Positions 1 through 10,404 are shown, numbered from the stretch's first letter. The stretch: DNA of 56,082 bases from an uncultured Prevotellaceae bacterium (GCA_946415645.1 CAMKTJ010000013.1:1-56082); one strand, 5' to 3'. The notes: generated by a model not told the origin, from the sequence alone. Translations and numbers: made by a program.

Positions 1-15
1 TATCAGCCACAATGT

Positions 16-46
16 TTTGCTACTTACATTATTATATATATATTTG
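16..46 (+). promoter_or_regulatory. Promoter of the GH95 fucosidase gene
   Basis: A TTTG at 16-19 and TATATTTG at 39-46 are separated by 19 bp, which fits the Bacteroidota sigma-ABfr consensus (-33 TTTG, -7 TAnnTTTG). Transcription would start near 50, giving a leader of about 20 nt before the ATG at 71. Call based on sequence match only. Confidence 0.65.
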
Positions 47-70
47 TGGCAGAATTAAACTTTAATATGC

Positions 71-3000
71 ATGAAATACGCTAAATTCTTTTTTACATTA
101 CTATTATCCATGTCTGTTTGTCTGGCCAGTGCTGCTGACCTGAGTGATGCTAAGTGGTACACTATCAAAGTGGGGAACGGCGGATACCTGAGCACAGGTG
201 CCGAGTATATGAATGCTGGTTACCTGACTCTGTCCAATACTACCAAGGACATGAGTGACAATGGTCTGTGGACCTACGTGGGAAATGATACGGAGGGGTA
301 TTCCTTCTATAACAAGGCCAAGGGCGGAAGCTATGTCCTGGGCATGACCGGAACAGAGGCACAGGGACGTGCTCAGATGGTTACGGAGGGCAACACTGCC
401 AACGTAACCAAGTTTGATATGGGACAGAATGGTACGGGCTTCTGGATTAAGGACCATGGCACTGACCATAAGTACTGGAACAAACGTGGAGATTTCTTGG
501 CCTATTGGGACAGTTCCGCTGGTAGCAGCGATACAGGCTCGCGCTTCATTATGGAAATAGGAGGCGTTGCCACTGAGTTCTGTGTGGGAAAGAAGGGGTC
601 CAGACCTACGGACATACACGACTTCTCTCTGTGGTATGATATGCCTGCCACAGCTACTGGCGTCAGCGATACATGGATGGAATATGCTCTGCCTATGGGC
701 AACGGTCAGATAGGCGCTACCATAAGGGGTGGTGTGATGACGGATGATATTCAGTTCAATGAGAAGACTTTGTGGAGCGGCTATGCCACCAATGGTAGCG
801 CAGTAGGGCAGGGCTACTTCCAGAATTTGGGGTCTATTCTGGTTAAGGACAAGAGCGGAACCTTCTCTGCTGCCTCGTCCGATAATAAACCCATTGAGAA
901 TTACAACCGCTACCTTGATATCATAGACGGTGTAGCTGGCGTTAACTTCCAGTCACCCGACCATCAGACAACATTCCGTCGGCGTTACTTTGCCTCTGCT
1001 ACAGACCATGTCTTTGTGGCGCGTTACGAGGCAGAAGGTACAGAGCGGATGGTACTGGACATCTGCTATGCCCCGGATAGTGAGATCAGTGCCAGTAAGG
1101 TCACCTATCAGATGGAATCAGACGGAAAGGCCACAGCCACCTTCCGTGGTAAGTTGCAGGTGGTAAGCTATAATACACGCTTCAAGTTGGAGAGTGACGG
1201 TACGGTAAGCACCAGCTCGGAGGGCGTGAGCGTAAGCGGTGCCACATGGGTTAACATCATCATGGCGGCAGCTACTGACTATGATGCCAGAAGGCCGGGC
1301 TGCGTGAGTGGAACGACTGCTGCTGCATTGGCATTGAATGTTTCCAGTCGTATCAACAAGGCCAATAACAAGGGATATGAAACCTTGCTTTCAGACCACA
1401 AGGAGGCACACAGCGCCCTGATGAACAGGGTCAGCCTGCAGCTGGGAGGTTCCTCGACAATGACAACAGAGAACCTGATTAAGTTCTATAATGCCTCTGA
1501 CCAGAACAAGCAGAGCAAGGACGGACTCTTCCTGGAAGCGCTCTATTTCCAGTACGGACGATACTTTACCATAGGAGCCAACCTGGATACCAGCATTCAT
1601 GCGCCATCCAACCTGCAGGGTATCTGGAACGACCGTAGTAATACCACCTTCTGGCATTGCGACATACATGCCGACATCAATGTGCAGATGAACTACTGGC
1701 CTGCTGACCCCACCAACCTCTCTGAGATGCACCTGCCGTTCCTGAACCATATTCTAGACTTGGGTGCTGCCAATAGCAGTTCTCCCTGGTATCAGTTTGC
1801 AGGCAAGATCAAGAGCGGAGCCAAGGGATGGACGGTAGCGGTGGAGAATAATATCTTCGGTGGTACTTCTACCTGGGGCAACAGTACCATGAAGACACTG
1901 GGTGCCTGGTACTGTTCGCATCTGTGGCGCTATTACAGATATACTATGGATAGTGATTTCCTGAAGAAGGCTCTGCCCGTTATGTACCAGTGTGCACTCT
2001 TTGTGAAGTCTATAGCCACCAAGGACAGCAAGGGACTCTACGAGATTACAAACGAATGGAGCCCTGAGCACGGGCCCTATGACGTGACTGCCTTTGCCCA
2101 GCAAACAGCCTATGAGCTTTTGGACGAGGTGATGAAGGGGCATACAGAGCTGGGAAGCGAATCGCCTCTTACGGAATCGCAGATTCTGGACATTAAGGAC
2201 CTTTATGACAACTTCGACAAGGGTCTTTGGACGGAGACCTATAACGGCAAGACCTGTATATCTGAGTGGAAGAACAATGCGCTCTCTGACCCAGGACACC
2301 GCCATCTCTCGCACCTGATGTGCCTCTATCCTTTCTCGCAGGTCAGTGCCTACAATCAGAGCACGGAAGGGAAACGATTGTTCCAGGCTGCTTACAACGG
2401 ACAGATTGCTCGCAACGGTGATGTTACAGGATGGTCTATGGGATGGCAAACGAATACCTACAGCCGTTGCCAGGATGGTGACCGTGCCCGTAAGAACCTG
2501 TCACTGGCCTTGCGTCACTCTGGCAGTTATGTGATAGAGATGGGTAACTATGGCGGTTGCTATTACAACCTGTTTGATGCGCACTCGCCCTTCCAGATAG
2601 ATGGCAACTATGGCTGTACCAGTGGAATTGCAGAGATGTTGCTGCACAGCTTTGACGGCATAGCCCTGTTGCCTGCATTGCCTACGGCATGGGCTGACGG
2701 AAGTGTCAGCGGACTGAAGGCTGAGGGGAACTTTGTGGTTGATATGCAATGGAAAACAGGGAAACTGTCCTATGCAGAGATAAAAAGTCAGGCAGGTGCT
2801 CCTCTGATGCTCCGCAATACAGCGGCCATTGACCTTGGCAAGGCATACCTCTATTTAAACAGCAGTAAAGTAACACCAGCACAGAATCAGGATGGAACTT
2901 TCTCTGTTGAGATGAAGAAAGATGATATACTGGTCATCTCGTCAGAGAATATAGACGAAAAGATGACCAGTATAGATGATGTTCAGAAGAATGTTTGTTC

Positions 3001-3100
3001 AAACGGGCTGGTGTTTGATCTGACCGGCCGACGCTGTGCCGGCTTTTCAGGTCGTTGCGGTGTACACGTGGTGAACGGACAGAAGCGAGTGCTGAGGTAA
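71..3100 (+). CDS. Secreted GH95 family alpha-L-fucosidase
   Basis: A signal peptide at about residues 1-22 (ending SVCLASAA) sends this 1009-residue protein to the periplasm or cell surface. Residues 23-170 form a Trp/Gly-rich beta domain often seen at the N-terminus of Prevotella glycosidases. The GH95 catalytic region runs from about 185 to 950. It contains the family's conserved stretches [13 protein letters not shown] (about 533-545), [11 protein letters not shown] (661-671) and QIDGNYG (Asp844), which carry the Asn, Glu and Asp residues used in inverting hydrolysis of alpha-1,2-linked fucose. Some GH95 members act on galactose instead. The tail ([25 protein letters not shown]) resembles a type IX secretion sorting signal, suggesting export across the outer membrane. 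No SusC/SusD genes lie next to it. Its last 54 bp overlap the convergent S41 protease gene. Confidence 0.9.
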   Translation: MKYAKFFFTLLLSMSVCLASAADLSDAKWYTIKVGNGGYLSTGAEYMNAGYLTLSNTTKDMSDNGLWTYVGNDTEGYSFYNKAKGGSYVLGMTGTEAQGRAQMVTEGNTANVTKFDMGQNGTGFWIKDHGTDHKYWNKRGDFLAYWDSSAGSSDTGSRFIMEIGGVATEFCVGKKGSRPTDIHDFSLWYDMPATATGVSDTWMEYALPMGNGQIGATIRGGVMTDDIQFNEKTLWSGYATNGSAVGQGYFQNLGSILVKDKSGTFSAASSDNKPIENYNRYLDIIDGVAGVNFQSPDHQTTFRRRYFASATDHVFVARYEAEGTERMVLDICYAPDSEISASKVTYQMESDGKATATFRGKLQVVSYNTRFKLESDGTVSTSSEGVSVSGATWVNIIMAAATDYDARRPGCVSGTTAAALALNVSSRINKANNKGYETLLSDHKEAHSALMNRVSLQLGGSSTMTTENLIKFYNASDQNKQSKDGLFLEALYFQYGRYFTIGANLDTSIHAPSNLQGIWNDRSNTTFWHCDIHADINVQMNYWPADPTNLSEMHLPFLNHILDLGAANSSSPWYQFAGKIKSGAKGWTVAVENNIFGGTSTWGNSTMKTLGAWYCSHLWRYYRYTMDSDFLKKALPVMYQCALFVKSIATKDSKGLYEITNEWSPEHGPYDVTAFAQQTAYELLDEVMKGHTELGSESPLTESQILDIKDLYDNFDKGLWTETYNGKTCISEWKNNALSDPGHRHLSHLMCLYPFSQVSAYNQSTEGKRLFQAAYNGQIARNGDVTGWSMGWQTNTYSRCQDGDRARKNLSLALRHSGSYVIEMGNYGGCYYNLFDAHSPFQIDGNYGCTSGIAEMLLHSFDGIALLPALPTAWADGSVSGLKAEGNFVVDMQWKTGKLSYAEIKSQAGAPLMLRNTAAIDLGKAYLYLNSSKVTPAQNQDGTFSVEMKKDDILVISSENIDEKMTSIDDVQKNVCSNGLVFDLTGRRCAGFSGRCGVHVVNGQKRVLR

Positions 3101-4768
3101 ACTACCCTTCAGCATAGCTTCCTTTTTACCCTTGTCTGATGGGTTTGTTTCTTCTGAGCCGGGAGCCTTGGGGTAGGATAGTCCCTCCCTAAGAACTTCT
3201 ATGGCTTTAAGTACTGCAGGGTCTTCCTCGTTGAGGAACTGTAGGTAGTCTTGTATGTCGCGTGCATTGTAGATGATGGAGCCAAAGATATTTTCTTCGA
3301 AGAGTGTCTTGCTCTTCAGCAGCATCAGGTTACGGCGCTTCAGGTCGTGCTCCTCGCCAAAGCGGGCAAAACGCTCCAGCAGATTCTCCTTACGCAGGAA
3401 CTTCTCTACAGCCTTGACATCGGTGAAGCTGCTCAGACGCTGACGGTTCTCATCGGTATATGCGAAGGCGAACTGTCTGATGAGGCCCGTATAGGCAGCT
3501 TCCTTATAATAAGAGGTCATGGCAGAGGTGTCCACGGGAATGAAGATGTCTGGCATGATACCGCCACCACCATAGACTACACGGCCCAAGTTGGTGTAGT
3601 ATTTCTCTCCGTCCTGATGGATGCTGTCCTGATAGAAGAACTCGCCGCGTTCATATCGTGCTATCAACTCATTGTCATAATCCTCTCCCTTTCCTTTCTC
3701 ATAGGGTTTCTGGATGCATCGTCCGCTGGGAGTGTAGTAACGGGCTATGGTCAGGCGCACTACGCTGCCGTCAGAACGGAATTCCATGGGTTGCTGCACA
3801 AGGCCCTTACCGAAGCTACGACGACCAATGATGGTACCACGGTCATTATCTTGGATGGCACCGGCAAAGATCTCACTGGCACTGGCGCTAATCTCATCTA
3901 CCAGGACTACCAACGGCAGGTGCTGGAAGGTACCCCTTCCGTCTGAACGGAACTCCTCTCGTGGACTCTTACGGCCCTGCGTGTAAACCACCAGCTGGTT
4001 CTTGTGCAGGAACTCGTTGGCCATCTGGATAGCTATATGCATGTATCCGCCCTGATTGCCTCGCAGGTCAATGATAAGGTTCTTCATGCCCTTCATATTC
4101 AGATCGGCAAGGGCTACGAGCATTTCAGCATAGGTCTGTTCTCCGAAGTCCTTGACACGTATATATCCGGTCTTGTCGTTAATCATATAGGAAGCATCCA
4201 CGCTGACTACAGGAATATCTCCACGCTTGACGGTGAAATATAAGATATCCTTGGAGCCATGACGCTTGATGCCGAGTTTCACCCTAGAGCCTTTCTCGCC
4301 CTTCAGATGCTTCATCACCTCGTTGCTATCCATACCTACCAGCGAGGTCTTGTCTGCTGTTATGATACGGTCTCCTGCCAGAATACCTACCTTCTCAGCG
4401 GGTCCGCTGTGAATCACGGACATCACGTTCACGGTATCCTTCTCCATGGTAAACTGAATACCTATGCCGCTGAAGCTGCCTTTCAGCTTCTCGGCTGCCT
4501 CTTGGGCATTGTTGGCACTGATATAAGTGCTATGGGGATCAAGTTCCATGAGAATCTGTGGGATGGCATCTTCTACAAGTGAAGCCATATCCACGGTATC
4601 CACGTAGTTGTTGTCTATCAACTGCAACAGATAGTTCAGCTTGTTACTACCCGTGTTGATGATGTTCAGGCGGTTGCCTGAGTAATGACTGGCATAGAAG
4701 GTGCCAATGATGACACCAACAACCATACTGATAGCCATAAGTAATGGCGTAACGCGATGCTTATTCAT
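3047..4768 (-). CDS. S41 family C-terminal processing peptidase (CtpA-like)
   Basis: This 573-residue serine protease has an N-terminal signal anchor (about residues 7-27), a helical CTP N-domain, a PDZ domain (about 95-175, GIGIQF to VKLGIKRHG) and the tail-specific protease core. The catalytic dyad is visible as the Ser in SASASE (about 295) and the Lys in SFGKG (about 320). Such proteins cleave periplasmic substrates near their C-termini. The start codon overlaps the stop of the upstream peptidase/deaminase gene by 8 bp, so the two are likely co-translated. The last 17 or so residues are encoded antisense to the end of the GH95 gene, so the tail is probably not conserved. The family is certain; the physiological substrate cannot be read from the sequence. 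Confidence 0.92.
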   Translation of the reverse strand: MNKHRVTPLLMAISMVVGVIIGTFYASHYSGNRLNIINTGSNKLNYLLQLIDNNYVDTVDMASLVEDAIPQILMELDPHSTYISANNAQEAAEKLKGSFSGIGIQFTMEKDTVNVMSVIHSGPAEKVGILAGDRIITADKTSLVGMDSNEVMKHLKGEKGSRVKLGIKRHGSKDILYFTVKRGDIPVVSVDASYMINDKTGYIRVKDFGEQTYAEMLVALADLNMKGMKNLIIDLRGNQGGYMHIAIQMANEFLHKNQLVVYTQGRKSPREEFRSDGRGTFQHLPLVVLVDEISASASEIFAGAIQDNDRGTIIGRRSFGKGLVQQPMEFRSDGSVVRLTIARYYTPSGRCIQKPYEKGKGEDYDNELIARYERGEFFYQDSIHQDGEKYYTNLGRVVYGGGGIMPDIFIPVDTSAMTSYYKEAAYTGLIRQFAFAYTDENRQRLSSFTDVKAVEKFLRKENLLERFARFGEEHDLKRRNLMLLKSKTLFEENIFGSIIYNARDIQDYLQFLNEEDPAVLKAIEVLREGLSYPKAPGSEETNPSDKGKKEAMLKGSLPQHSLLSVHHVYTATT

Positions 4769-7229
4769 TATTCTTTTCTCCTCCTTCTTCTGAGATTGGT
4801 AGATTTATTACTTCTATGCCGGCACGGCGGAGCAGATCCACGCCGTCCAGGATACGATATTCGCGGTCGTAGATGACACGCTTGATTCCAGCCTGTATGA
4901 TGAGCTTGGCACATTCGATGCAGGGAGAATCTGTGACATAAAGGGTAGAGCCGTCGCTGTTGTTGCCGCTGCGTGCTATCTTGGTAATGGCATTGGCCTC
5001 GGCATGCAGAACGTAGGGCTTGCTGATGTTGTTCTCGTCTTCACAAACATTCTCGAATCCCTGTGGGGTTCCGTTGTAGCCGTCGCTGATAATCATCTTG
5101 TCCTTGACAACAAGGGCACCAACCTGACGGCGTACACAGTAGCTGTTCTCGCTCCAGATACGTGCCATGCGCAGATAGCGGATATCCAGATTGTGCTGCT
5201 TAGTATCAGGCAGACCGTTGCGGCGTAGCAGGGCATCTATGGTAGGTTCCTGTCCACGGAAGCGCTTGTACAGTTCCTGTGGTGGCTCTGTGCCTCCCTT
5301 AGAGAGAACCTCCTTGCGGAAGCGCTGTGCCGTCTGCTGGTCCATAATGCCGTTCTTCAGGAACAGGCTGAAAGCATCTGCATCCAGCACTTCTGCCCAC
5401 TTGTAGCTATAGTAACCGGCTGAGTAGCCACCGCTCATGATATGGCTGAACTGGACGCTCATGCACGTGCCCTCTATGTTAGGCAATAGCTTGGCACGCC
5501 TCCAGGCATGTTTCTCAAATTGCAGGATATCCTCCTGTAGTGGTTCTGTACGGGTGTAGTATGCCATATCCAACAGACAGAAGCTGAGCTGGCGGACACA
5601 GGCATATCCGCACATGAAATTGCAACTCTTGCGGATGCGCTCGATAAGTGCCTTGGGGATGGGCTCGCCTGTCTGGTAATGGAAGGCAAAGGTATGCAGA
5701 AACTCAGGTTCTACGGCGTAGTTCTCCATAAACTGAGAGGGCAGTTCTACAAAGTCCCAGAACACGTTGGTGCCGCTCAGACTCTGGAAACGAACCTTAG
5801 AGAAGATGCCATGCAAGGCGTGTCCGAACTCGTGCAGGAATGTCTCCACCTCGCCCAATGTGAGTAGTGAGGGACGCTCGGCCGTTGGCTTGGTAAAGTT
5901 GGTGACAATGCTGACGTGGGGACGGATATCATTGCCCTCATCATCTGTGTACTGTTCCAGATAGCTTGTCATCCAGGCTCCGCTCTGCTTGCTTTCGCGT
6001 GGGAAGAAGTCGGCATACAGCACAGCCAGGAAGGAGCCGTCGGCGTCAAACACCTCAAATGCCTCTACATCAGGATGATAGACCTCTATATCTGAATTTT
6101 TCTTGAAGGTGATTCCGTATAGCTTGGTTGCCAGTGAGAATACACCCTCGCGAACTTTCTGCAAGGGGAAGTAGGGGCGTAGCATCTCAGCATCCAGGTT
6201 GTAACGCTCCAACTTCAGCTTGTGGCTGTAGTATGCCCAGTCCCAAGGCATCAGGGTGAAGTCGGGACCCTCTGTTTGGCGTGCTTTCTGCTGCAGCTCA
6301 CGCAGTTCGCCACGGGCTACGGGCATGTAGGCTGTCAGCAGCTGGTCTATCAGCTGGTTTACGTGCTGGGTGTCCTGTGCCATACGTCGTGTCAGCACAT
6401 AATCTGCATAGGTGTTGTAACCTAGCAGCTGTGCTATCTCCTGACGTAGATTGACTATGCGCTGAACAATCTGTCGGTTGTCAAATTCATCGCCATGCGT
6501 ACAGATGGTCATCTTGCCCATATAAAGCTGACGGCGTAGTTCGCGGTCGTCGGCATACGTCATGAAGGGCTGATAGCTGGGGAAATGCAGGGTGATGAGC
6601 CATCCCTCCAGTTGCTTCTCCTGTGCAGCCTGTGCAGCCGCCTCGATGGCTGTCTGGGGAAGGCCTGAAAGTTGCTTCTTGTCTGTAAGGTGCAGCCAGA
6701 AGGCATTGGTCTGCTTCAGTTCGTTCTGACTGAACTGAAGGGTTAGGGTAGAGAGTTCCACCTGCAGGGCAGAGAAACGCTCCTTATCCTTTGCATTCAG
6801 GCAGGCTCCATGGCGCAGGAAGCCCTGGTAAACGTTTTCTAGAAGGGTTTGCTCTTCAGGAGCCAGCTCGCCGTGATGTTCATAGACATACTTTACGCGT
6901 TTGAACAACTCCTCGTTCAGCATGATGCGATTGGCATGTTCTGTGAGCAATGGACTTAGCTTCTGTGCCAGTGCATCCATCTCATCATTTGTGTTTGCAC
7001 TTATCAGATTGAAGAAGATGGTGGTGGCTGTGTCCAGTAGCTCGCTGGTGCGGGGCTGTATGGTGTTCTGGAAGGTTGGCTCCTCGGGGTTGTTGATGAT
7101 AGCCTGTATGGCTTCATCCTCCAGTCTCATACCTTCCATGATGGCAGGCTCGAAGTGCTCCAGCTTGATCTGGCTGAAGGGTGCCGTACCATGTAATGTC
7201 TTGAATTTATCTGTTAGCAATGGATTCAT
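4761..7229 (-). CDS. Fused M3 peptidase (Dcp-like) and dCMP deaminase
   Basis: One open frame encodes two enzymes normally made separately. The first 675 or so residues are an M3 zinc peptidase (peptidyl-dipeptidase/oligopeptidase type) with the HEFGHALHG zinc motif near residue 466 and the family start ..FSQIKLEHFEPAI. This is full length for the family, without a signal peptide, so a cytoplasmic peptide-trimming role is likely. After LLRRNGLPD the frame runs directly into a complete deoxycytidylate deaminase (about 148 residues) with HAEAN (about 741) and PCIEC (about 768) as zinc and proton-shuttle motifs. That enzyme converts dCMP to dUMP for dTTP synthesis. I chose ATG 7229 (MNPLLTDKF); an in-frame ATG at 7241 is possible. 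No Met precedes the deaminase part, so it is not obviously translated alone. A base error that joined two adjacent genes is the main alternative. Confidence 0.88.
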   Translation of the reverse strand: MNPLLTDKFKTLHGTAPFSQIKLEHFEPAIMEGMRLEDEAIQAIINNPEEPTFQNTIQPRTSELLDTATTIFFNLISANTNDEMDALAQKLSPLLTEHANRIMLNEELFKRVKYVYEHHGELAPEEQTLLENVYQGFLRHGACLNAKDKERFSALQVELSTLTLQFSQNELKQTNAFWLHLTDKKQLSGLPQTAIEAAAQAAQEKQLEGWLITLHFPSYQPFMTYADDRELRRQLYMGKMTICTHGDEFDNRQIVQRIVNLRQEIAQLLGYNTYADYVLTRRMAQDTQHVNQLIDQLLTAYMPVARGELRELQQKARQTEGPDFTLMPWDWAYYSHKLKLERYNLDAEMLRPYFPLQKVREGVFSLATKLYGITFKKNSDIEVYHPDVEAFEVFDADGSFLAVLYADFFPRESKQSGAWMTSYLEQYTDDEGNDIRPHVSIVTNFTKPTAERPSLLTLGEVETFLHEFGHALHGIFSKVRFQSLSGTNVFWDFVELPSQFMENYAVEPEFLHTFAFHYQTGEPIPKALIERIRKSCNFMCGYACVRQLSFCLLDMAYYTRTEPLQEDILQFEKHAWRRAKLLPNIEGTCMSVQFSHIMSGGYSAGYYSYKWAEVLDADAFSLFLKNGIMDQQTAQRFRKEVLSKGGTEPPQELYKRFRGQEPTIDALLRRNGLPDTKQHNLDIRYLRMARIWSENSYCVRRQVGALVVKDKMIISDGYNGTPQGFENVCEDENNISKPYVLHAEANAITKIARSGNNSDGSTLYVTDSPCIECAKLIIQAGIKRVIYDREYRILDGVDLLRRAGIEVINLPISEEGGEKNNE

Positions 7230-7240
7230 ATTGTAATTCA

Positions 7241-7310
7241 CAATTCACAATTCATAATTAGCGGTGCCGCCTTTCTCATTCTTCACTCTTCATTCTTAAT
7301 TTATCCATCT
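7241..7310. repeat. Short direct repeats and small palindrome between crp-like gene and M3 gene
   Basis: On the minus strand this stretch reads as GAATGAAGAGTGAAGAATGA, then the palindrome GCGGCACCGC, then a run of AATTGTG units up to the M3 start codon. The purine-rich repeat encodes the last residues (LRMKSEE) and the stop of the Crp-like gene. The layout looks like the low-complexity spacers I recall being scattered in Prevotella and Bacteroides genomes. Dispersal cannot be tested in one window. Confidence 0.45.
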
Positions 7311-7965
7311 CCGGCACAATAATCAGCGAGCGTTTCAACTCTATGATGTTCTCCTCTTCCAACTGGTTCAGGGCCCGTGATGTATTCAGGCGCGTCTCTC
7401 CGATATAGTTGGCCAGATCTGTCATCTTTATGGCTATCTCCACCTGTCCGCTGCAGTCAGTGAACAGTCTTTGTAGCAGGCTGGTTATCTTCTGCCTTAC
7501 TGTCAGCCCCTGTACTGGTTGCAGCTGCGCTTCCTTCTTGTGTATGATGGCAGAGAGCATATTGAAGTAGTTGATGCGGAATATCTCCGCCTTCATAAGG
7601 TGCTGCATCACATCCCTTTTCCTTACAGTAATAAAGGATACATCCTGCAGTGGGGTGTATGAGCATCTGAAGCGACAGTTCAGTCCGTACAGGTTGTGAG
7701 GCTCCAGTATTGTGGGACCCTGTAGGATGGACTTTGTCTGATAGAGTCCGTCATCGGACTTGTATTGACGTATCATCTTCCCTGTAGTCAGAAATATAAG
7801 ATGTGTGCATGGGTCGTTCTGGCGAATCAGCGGTCTGCTCATGGGCGGAACCTCGTTCACCTCCATACCTATCACACTCTCAATGTGTGCCAGTTCCTTG
7901 CCGCTTATTCCTTGCAGCAGGGGAAGTTTGGTCAGCAGTTCATATTTCTGAGTTAGGGATATCAT
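7276..7965 (-). CDS. Crp/Fnr family transcriptional regulator
   Basis: A 229-residue protein with a cyclic-nucleotide-binding-like beta roll (about residues 20-130) and a C-terminal winged helix (about 150-220; MTDLANYIGETRLNTSRALN is the recognition region). It lacks the Cys cluster of classical Fnr, so an iron-sulfur oxygen sensor is unlikely; the ligand is unknown. Its ATG overlaps the stop of apbE by 4 bp (ATGA), so it is probably the downstream partner in the mntP-apbE operon and could respond to metal, flavin or redox state (inference). The last residues come from a purine-rich repeat, and a longer C-terminus would be expected to vary between strains. Confidence 0.88.
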   Translation of the reverse strand: MISLTQKYELLTKLPLLQGISGKELAHIESVIGMEVNEVPPMSRPLIRQNDPCTHLIFLTTGKMIRQYKSDDGLYQTKSILQGPTILEPHNLYGLNCRFRCSYTPLQDVSFITVRKRDVMQHLMKAEIFRINYFNMLSAIIHKKEAQLQPVQGLTVRQKITSLLQRLFTDCSGQVEIAIKMTDLANYIGETRLNTSRALNQLEEENIIELKRSLIIVPEMDKLRMKSEE

Positions 7966-9023
7966 TCGGGTCTCTCTGTTTCGTAGAAGTGTGGGGTGTG
8001 CCAGGTCTGATACTGTCCGTCCTCATCAGCATAGATGAAGTAAGCCTGCAGTTGGGGATGCTCCTTCAGGAAATCCTGCGAGCGCTTCATACCCATCACC
8101 ATGAAGGCTGTGGCATAGCCGTCTGCCATGGCACACGTTGGTGCCTTGACGGTACTGCTCAGTATGCTCTGCTGGGCGGGATAGCCAGTCTTGGGGTCTA
8201 TGGTGTGCCCAATCTTGCGTCCGTTCTGTATGTAGTAGTTACGGTAGTTGCCACTGGTAGCCAGAGCTCCGTCATGTATCTCTATGATTTCCTGTAACTC
8301 GTTGTTAACGCCTGTGCTATCCTCGTCGGGCTTGTTGATGCCTATGCGCCACGCCTCGCCTTTGGGGTTGGTGCCTTGGGCTACAATCTCGCCTCCTATC
8401 TCAACCATAAAGTTCTCTATCCCCAGATTACGGAACAGGTTGGCTACATGGTCAACGCCAAAGCCTTTGGCAACAGCGCTGAAGTCCAGTATGATACGTG
8501 GATCTTCTTTGCAGAAGTTGCCATTGTGGATGGATATGCGATACCATCCAACGAGGTCTAGCAGACTGTCTATGAGAGCTTTCTCGGGGACTTGTTTTTT
8601 CTTGTAACCAAAGCCCCATACGTTTACCAGAGGCGCTACGGTGGGGTCAAAGGCTCCGTCTGTTTCCTGACTGATGGAACGTGACGTGTTCCAGACACAG
8701 GTGATGAGCGAGTCGGCTCTCATGCTCTCTCCTCTGTTGATGCATGAAACGGTACTTGCAGGGTTGAACATAGACAGAGAGCCGTCTACATTCTTCAGAC
8801 GTGCCAGTATGCTGTCATGGAGACTTTCCTTGTACTGGTACTTGATGTGATATACGGTACCAAAGATAGAACCCTCCTCCGTCTGGAAGGGGGTATTGTC
8901 TTGTATGCCGTTCTTGCGATGGGCAATAAAGATGGTTCCTACAATCAATATTGCCAAGAAAGCAATGTGATAAGGGCGGAAACGGTTTTCTGCCGGTTGG
9001 TCGGATACGTTCTGAATTTTCAT
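7962..9023 (-). CDS. apbE: FAD:protein FMN transferase
   Basis: This protein of about 353 residues attaches FMN covalently to threonine in target proteins such as Rnf and Nqr subunits, using FAD and Mg2+. It has an N-terminal membrane anchor (FLAILIVGTIFIA) and the ApbE motifs AVAKGFGVD and IGHTIDPKTGYPAQ near the C-terminus. The start at 9023 gives an ATGA overlap with the stop of mntP. A longer frame from 9059 exists but would overlap mntP by 40 bp and add a basic stretch before the anchor. Context: between mntP and the Crp-like gene with 4-bp overlaps on both sides, so translation is coupled. Confidence 0.93.
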   Translation of the reverse strand: MKIQNVSDQPAENRFRPYHIAFLAILIVGTIFIAHRKNGIQDNTPFQTEEGSIFGTVYHIKYQYKESLHDSILARLKNVDGSLSMFNPASTVSCINRGESMRADSLITCVWNTSRSISQETDGAFDPTVAPLVNVWGFGYKKKQVPEKALIDSLLDLVGWYRISIHNGNFCKEDPRIILDFSAVAKGFGVDHVANLFRNLGIENFMVEIGGEIVAQGTNPKGEAWRIGINKPDEDSTGVNNELQEIIEIHDGALATSGNYRNYYIQNGRKIGHTIDPKTGYPAQQSILSSTVKAPTCAMADGYATAFMVMGMKRSQDFLKEHPQLQAYFIYADEDGQYQTWHTPHFYETERPE

Positions 9024-9586
9024 ATTAGGTTTTCGATTAGTAGTTTTATTCCTATGCAAATTAGTATGATGCCACCCAGGATTTCGCTTCTGATGTTAAT
9101 GTGCTGGCTGGCTTTGATGCCTATGTACAGTCCTGCTATGCCAAATAGGGTAGAGCATAGACCTATGATACCTGCGGCTGTCAGTACCTCCTGTAGGGCA
9201 ACGTTCTGCAAGCAGGCAAAGGAGATGCCTACGGCCAGGGCATCTATGCTGGTAGCTACAGACAGGACAATGATGCCAACGGGTGTCAGTAGCTTGGTTG
9301 TGGCATTGTCTTTCTTTTTGATGCCTTCCCATAACATCTTCAGTCCTAGATAGAATAGCAACACTACGGCTATGTACTCCAGGTGTTGGATGTGGTGGCT
9401 CAACAGCGATGTGCCCATATATCCCAGCAGTGTCATGCCGCCCTGGAAGATTCCAAAGGACAGTACCAATGCTGTCATGATGGGGCCTAACACACGTCGT
9501 GCTGACAGCCCTTGGGCTATGCTAACAGAGAAGCAATCCATTGCCAGTGCTACTCCTAAAAGCCATATTTCAAGTAATGTTATCAT
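9020..9586 (-). CDS. mntP: Manganese efflux pump MntP
   Basis: A 188-residue inner-membrane protein with six hydrophobic segments arranged as two repeats. The conserved Asp residues lie in the segment starts: ALAMDCFSVSIAQG (repeat 1) and ATSIDALAVGISFA (repeat 2). This is the MntP (DUF204) signature for Mn2+ export. Length and motifs match the family over the full protein. Its ATG overlaps the stop of the DUF6048 gene by 4 bp (ATGA) and its stop overlaps the apbE start. No yybP-ykoY-type manganese riboswitch is evident upstream, as expected for an internal operon gene. Confidence 0.95.
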   Translation of the reverse strand: MITLLEIWLLGVALAMDCFSVSIAQGLSARRVLGPIMTALVLSFGIFQGGMTLLGYMGTSLLSHHIQHLEYIAVVLLFYLGLKMLWEGIKKKDNATTKLLTPVGIIVLSVATSIDALAVGISFACLQNVALQEVLTAAGIIGLCSTLFGIAGLYIGIKASQHINIRSEILGGIILICIGIKLLIENLI

Positions 9587-10404
9587 TGTCCTCTCCTCTT
9601 TGCGGCTCTGGGCGCAGATTCTGTTGGTGCGGTTGTCTGTTCCTTAGCTTTTGTTTCTTTTGTTTCTTTGTTCTTCTTGCTGAACAGATTGCCGAATAAA
9701 GGTTTCTGTCCGTTTTTACGTGCCGATTTGCCCACATCGAAGGTCAGGTTCACCGTTCCGCCGAATGCTGTGTCATTATTCCTGCCGTAGCCAGGAATGT
9801 AGTAGGGCGTCCCCAACTCGGAGTAGCTCTGCATGGTTGGCATCTTGTAGCGGATGTTCCATCCCAAACGTACTATGCTCCACAGTCTGGTCTCAAAGCC
9901 TACGCATAGCTCCAGCCACTGGTTGTTGCCCTTCAGCCCTTCCAGTTCCAACGGTCTGACAGTTCCGTAGACGGGGTCTGTAAGGTCCGGGCAGGTGAAA
10001 TCATATTTGTATGTGGTGAATCCGTAGCGGGCTCCAACTAGGAAACGGTTGCCGTTTACCTTCTTGTTGACGTTGTAGTCCATACCTATACGCCAATAGG
10101 GAGCTCTGGTGCTGAAGACATTGGTAGTCTCTCCGCCATAGCGGGTACATTCGCCAATACCAATCTCGAAGATAGGGAAGTATTTCTCTTTTAGTCCAAT
10201 ACGGCCAGACACCTCCATATTGGCAAATTTGGCACCAACGGCCTTCATAGCCAGTCCGCAGACATCAACTCCTACGCCCACACCGCTCAGCAAGGGGGCT
10301 TTCTCCTTGGGCTTGTTGTCTTTCCGGCTTTGTCCCCATGCTACAGGGCAGAGCAGGCTAATCAGCAGAAGGATAGAAATGAATCTGTAGGTTTTCATCT
10401 TCAT
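9583..10404 (-). CDS. DUF6048 family predicted outer-membrane protein
   Basis: A 273-residue protein with a signal peptide (FISILLLISLLCPVAWGQ). It is followed by alternating polar and aromatic strands (KYFPIFEIGIGE, APYWRIGMDYNV, NRFLVGARYGFT) typical of a small beta-barrel in Bacteroidota. It matches my memory of DUF6048, a family found directly beside DUF6452, as here. The C-terminus is a low-complexity Lys/Thr/Ala tail (KNKETKETKAKE...) ending AAKRRGQ. The start overlaps the preceding DUF6452 gene by 47 bp, which is unusual, but no later start keeps the signal peptide. Function unknown; the pair probably works together in the envelope. Confidence 0.75.
   Translation of the reverse strand: MKMKTYRFISILLLISLLCPVAWGQSRKDNKPKEKAPLLSGVGVGVDVCGLAMKAVGAKFANMEVSGRIGLKEKYFPIFEIGIGECTRYGGETTNVFSTRAPYWRIGMDYNVNKKVNGNRFLVGARYGFTTYKYDFTCPDLTDPVYGTVRPLELEGLKGNNQWLELCVGFETRLWSIVRLGWNIRYKMPTMQSYSELGTPYYIPGYGRNNDTAFGGTVNLTFDVGKSARKNGQKPLFGNLFSKKNKETKETKAKEQTTAPTESAPRAAKRRGQ

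Noticed and set aside
1754..2449. Long minus-strand frames inside the GH95 gene
   Set aside because: Shadows of the plus-strand coding sequence; no domain, signal peptide or promoter of their own.
3251..3946. Plus-strand frame of 231 codons opposite the S41 protease
   Set aside because: Antisense shadow of a clearly conserved protease; composition not protein-like.
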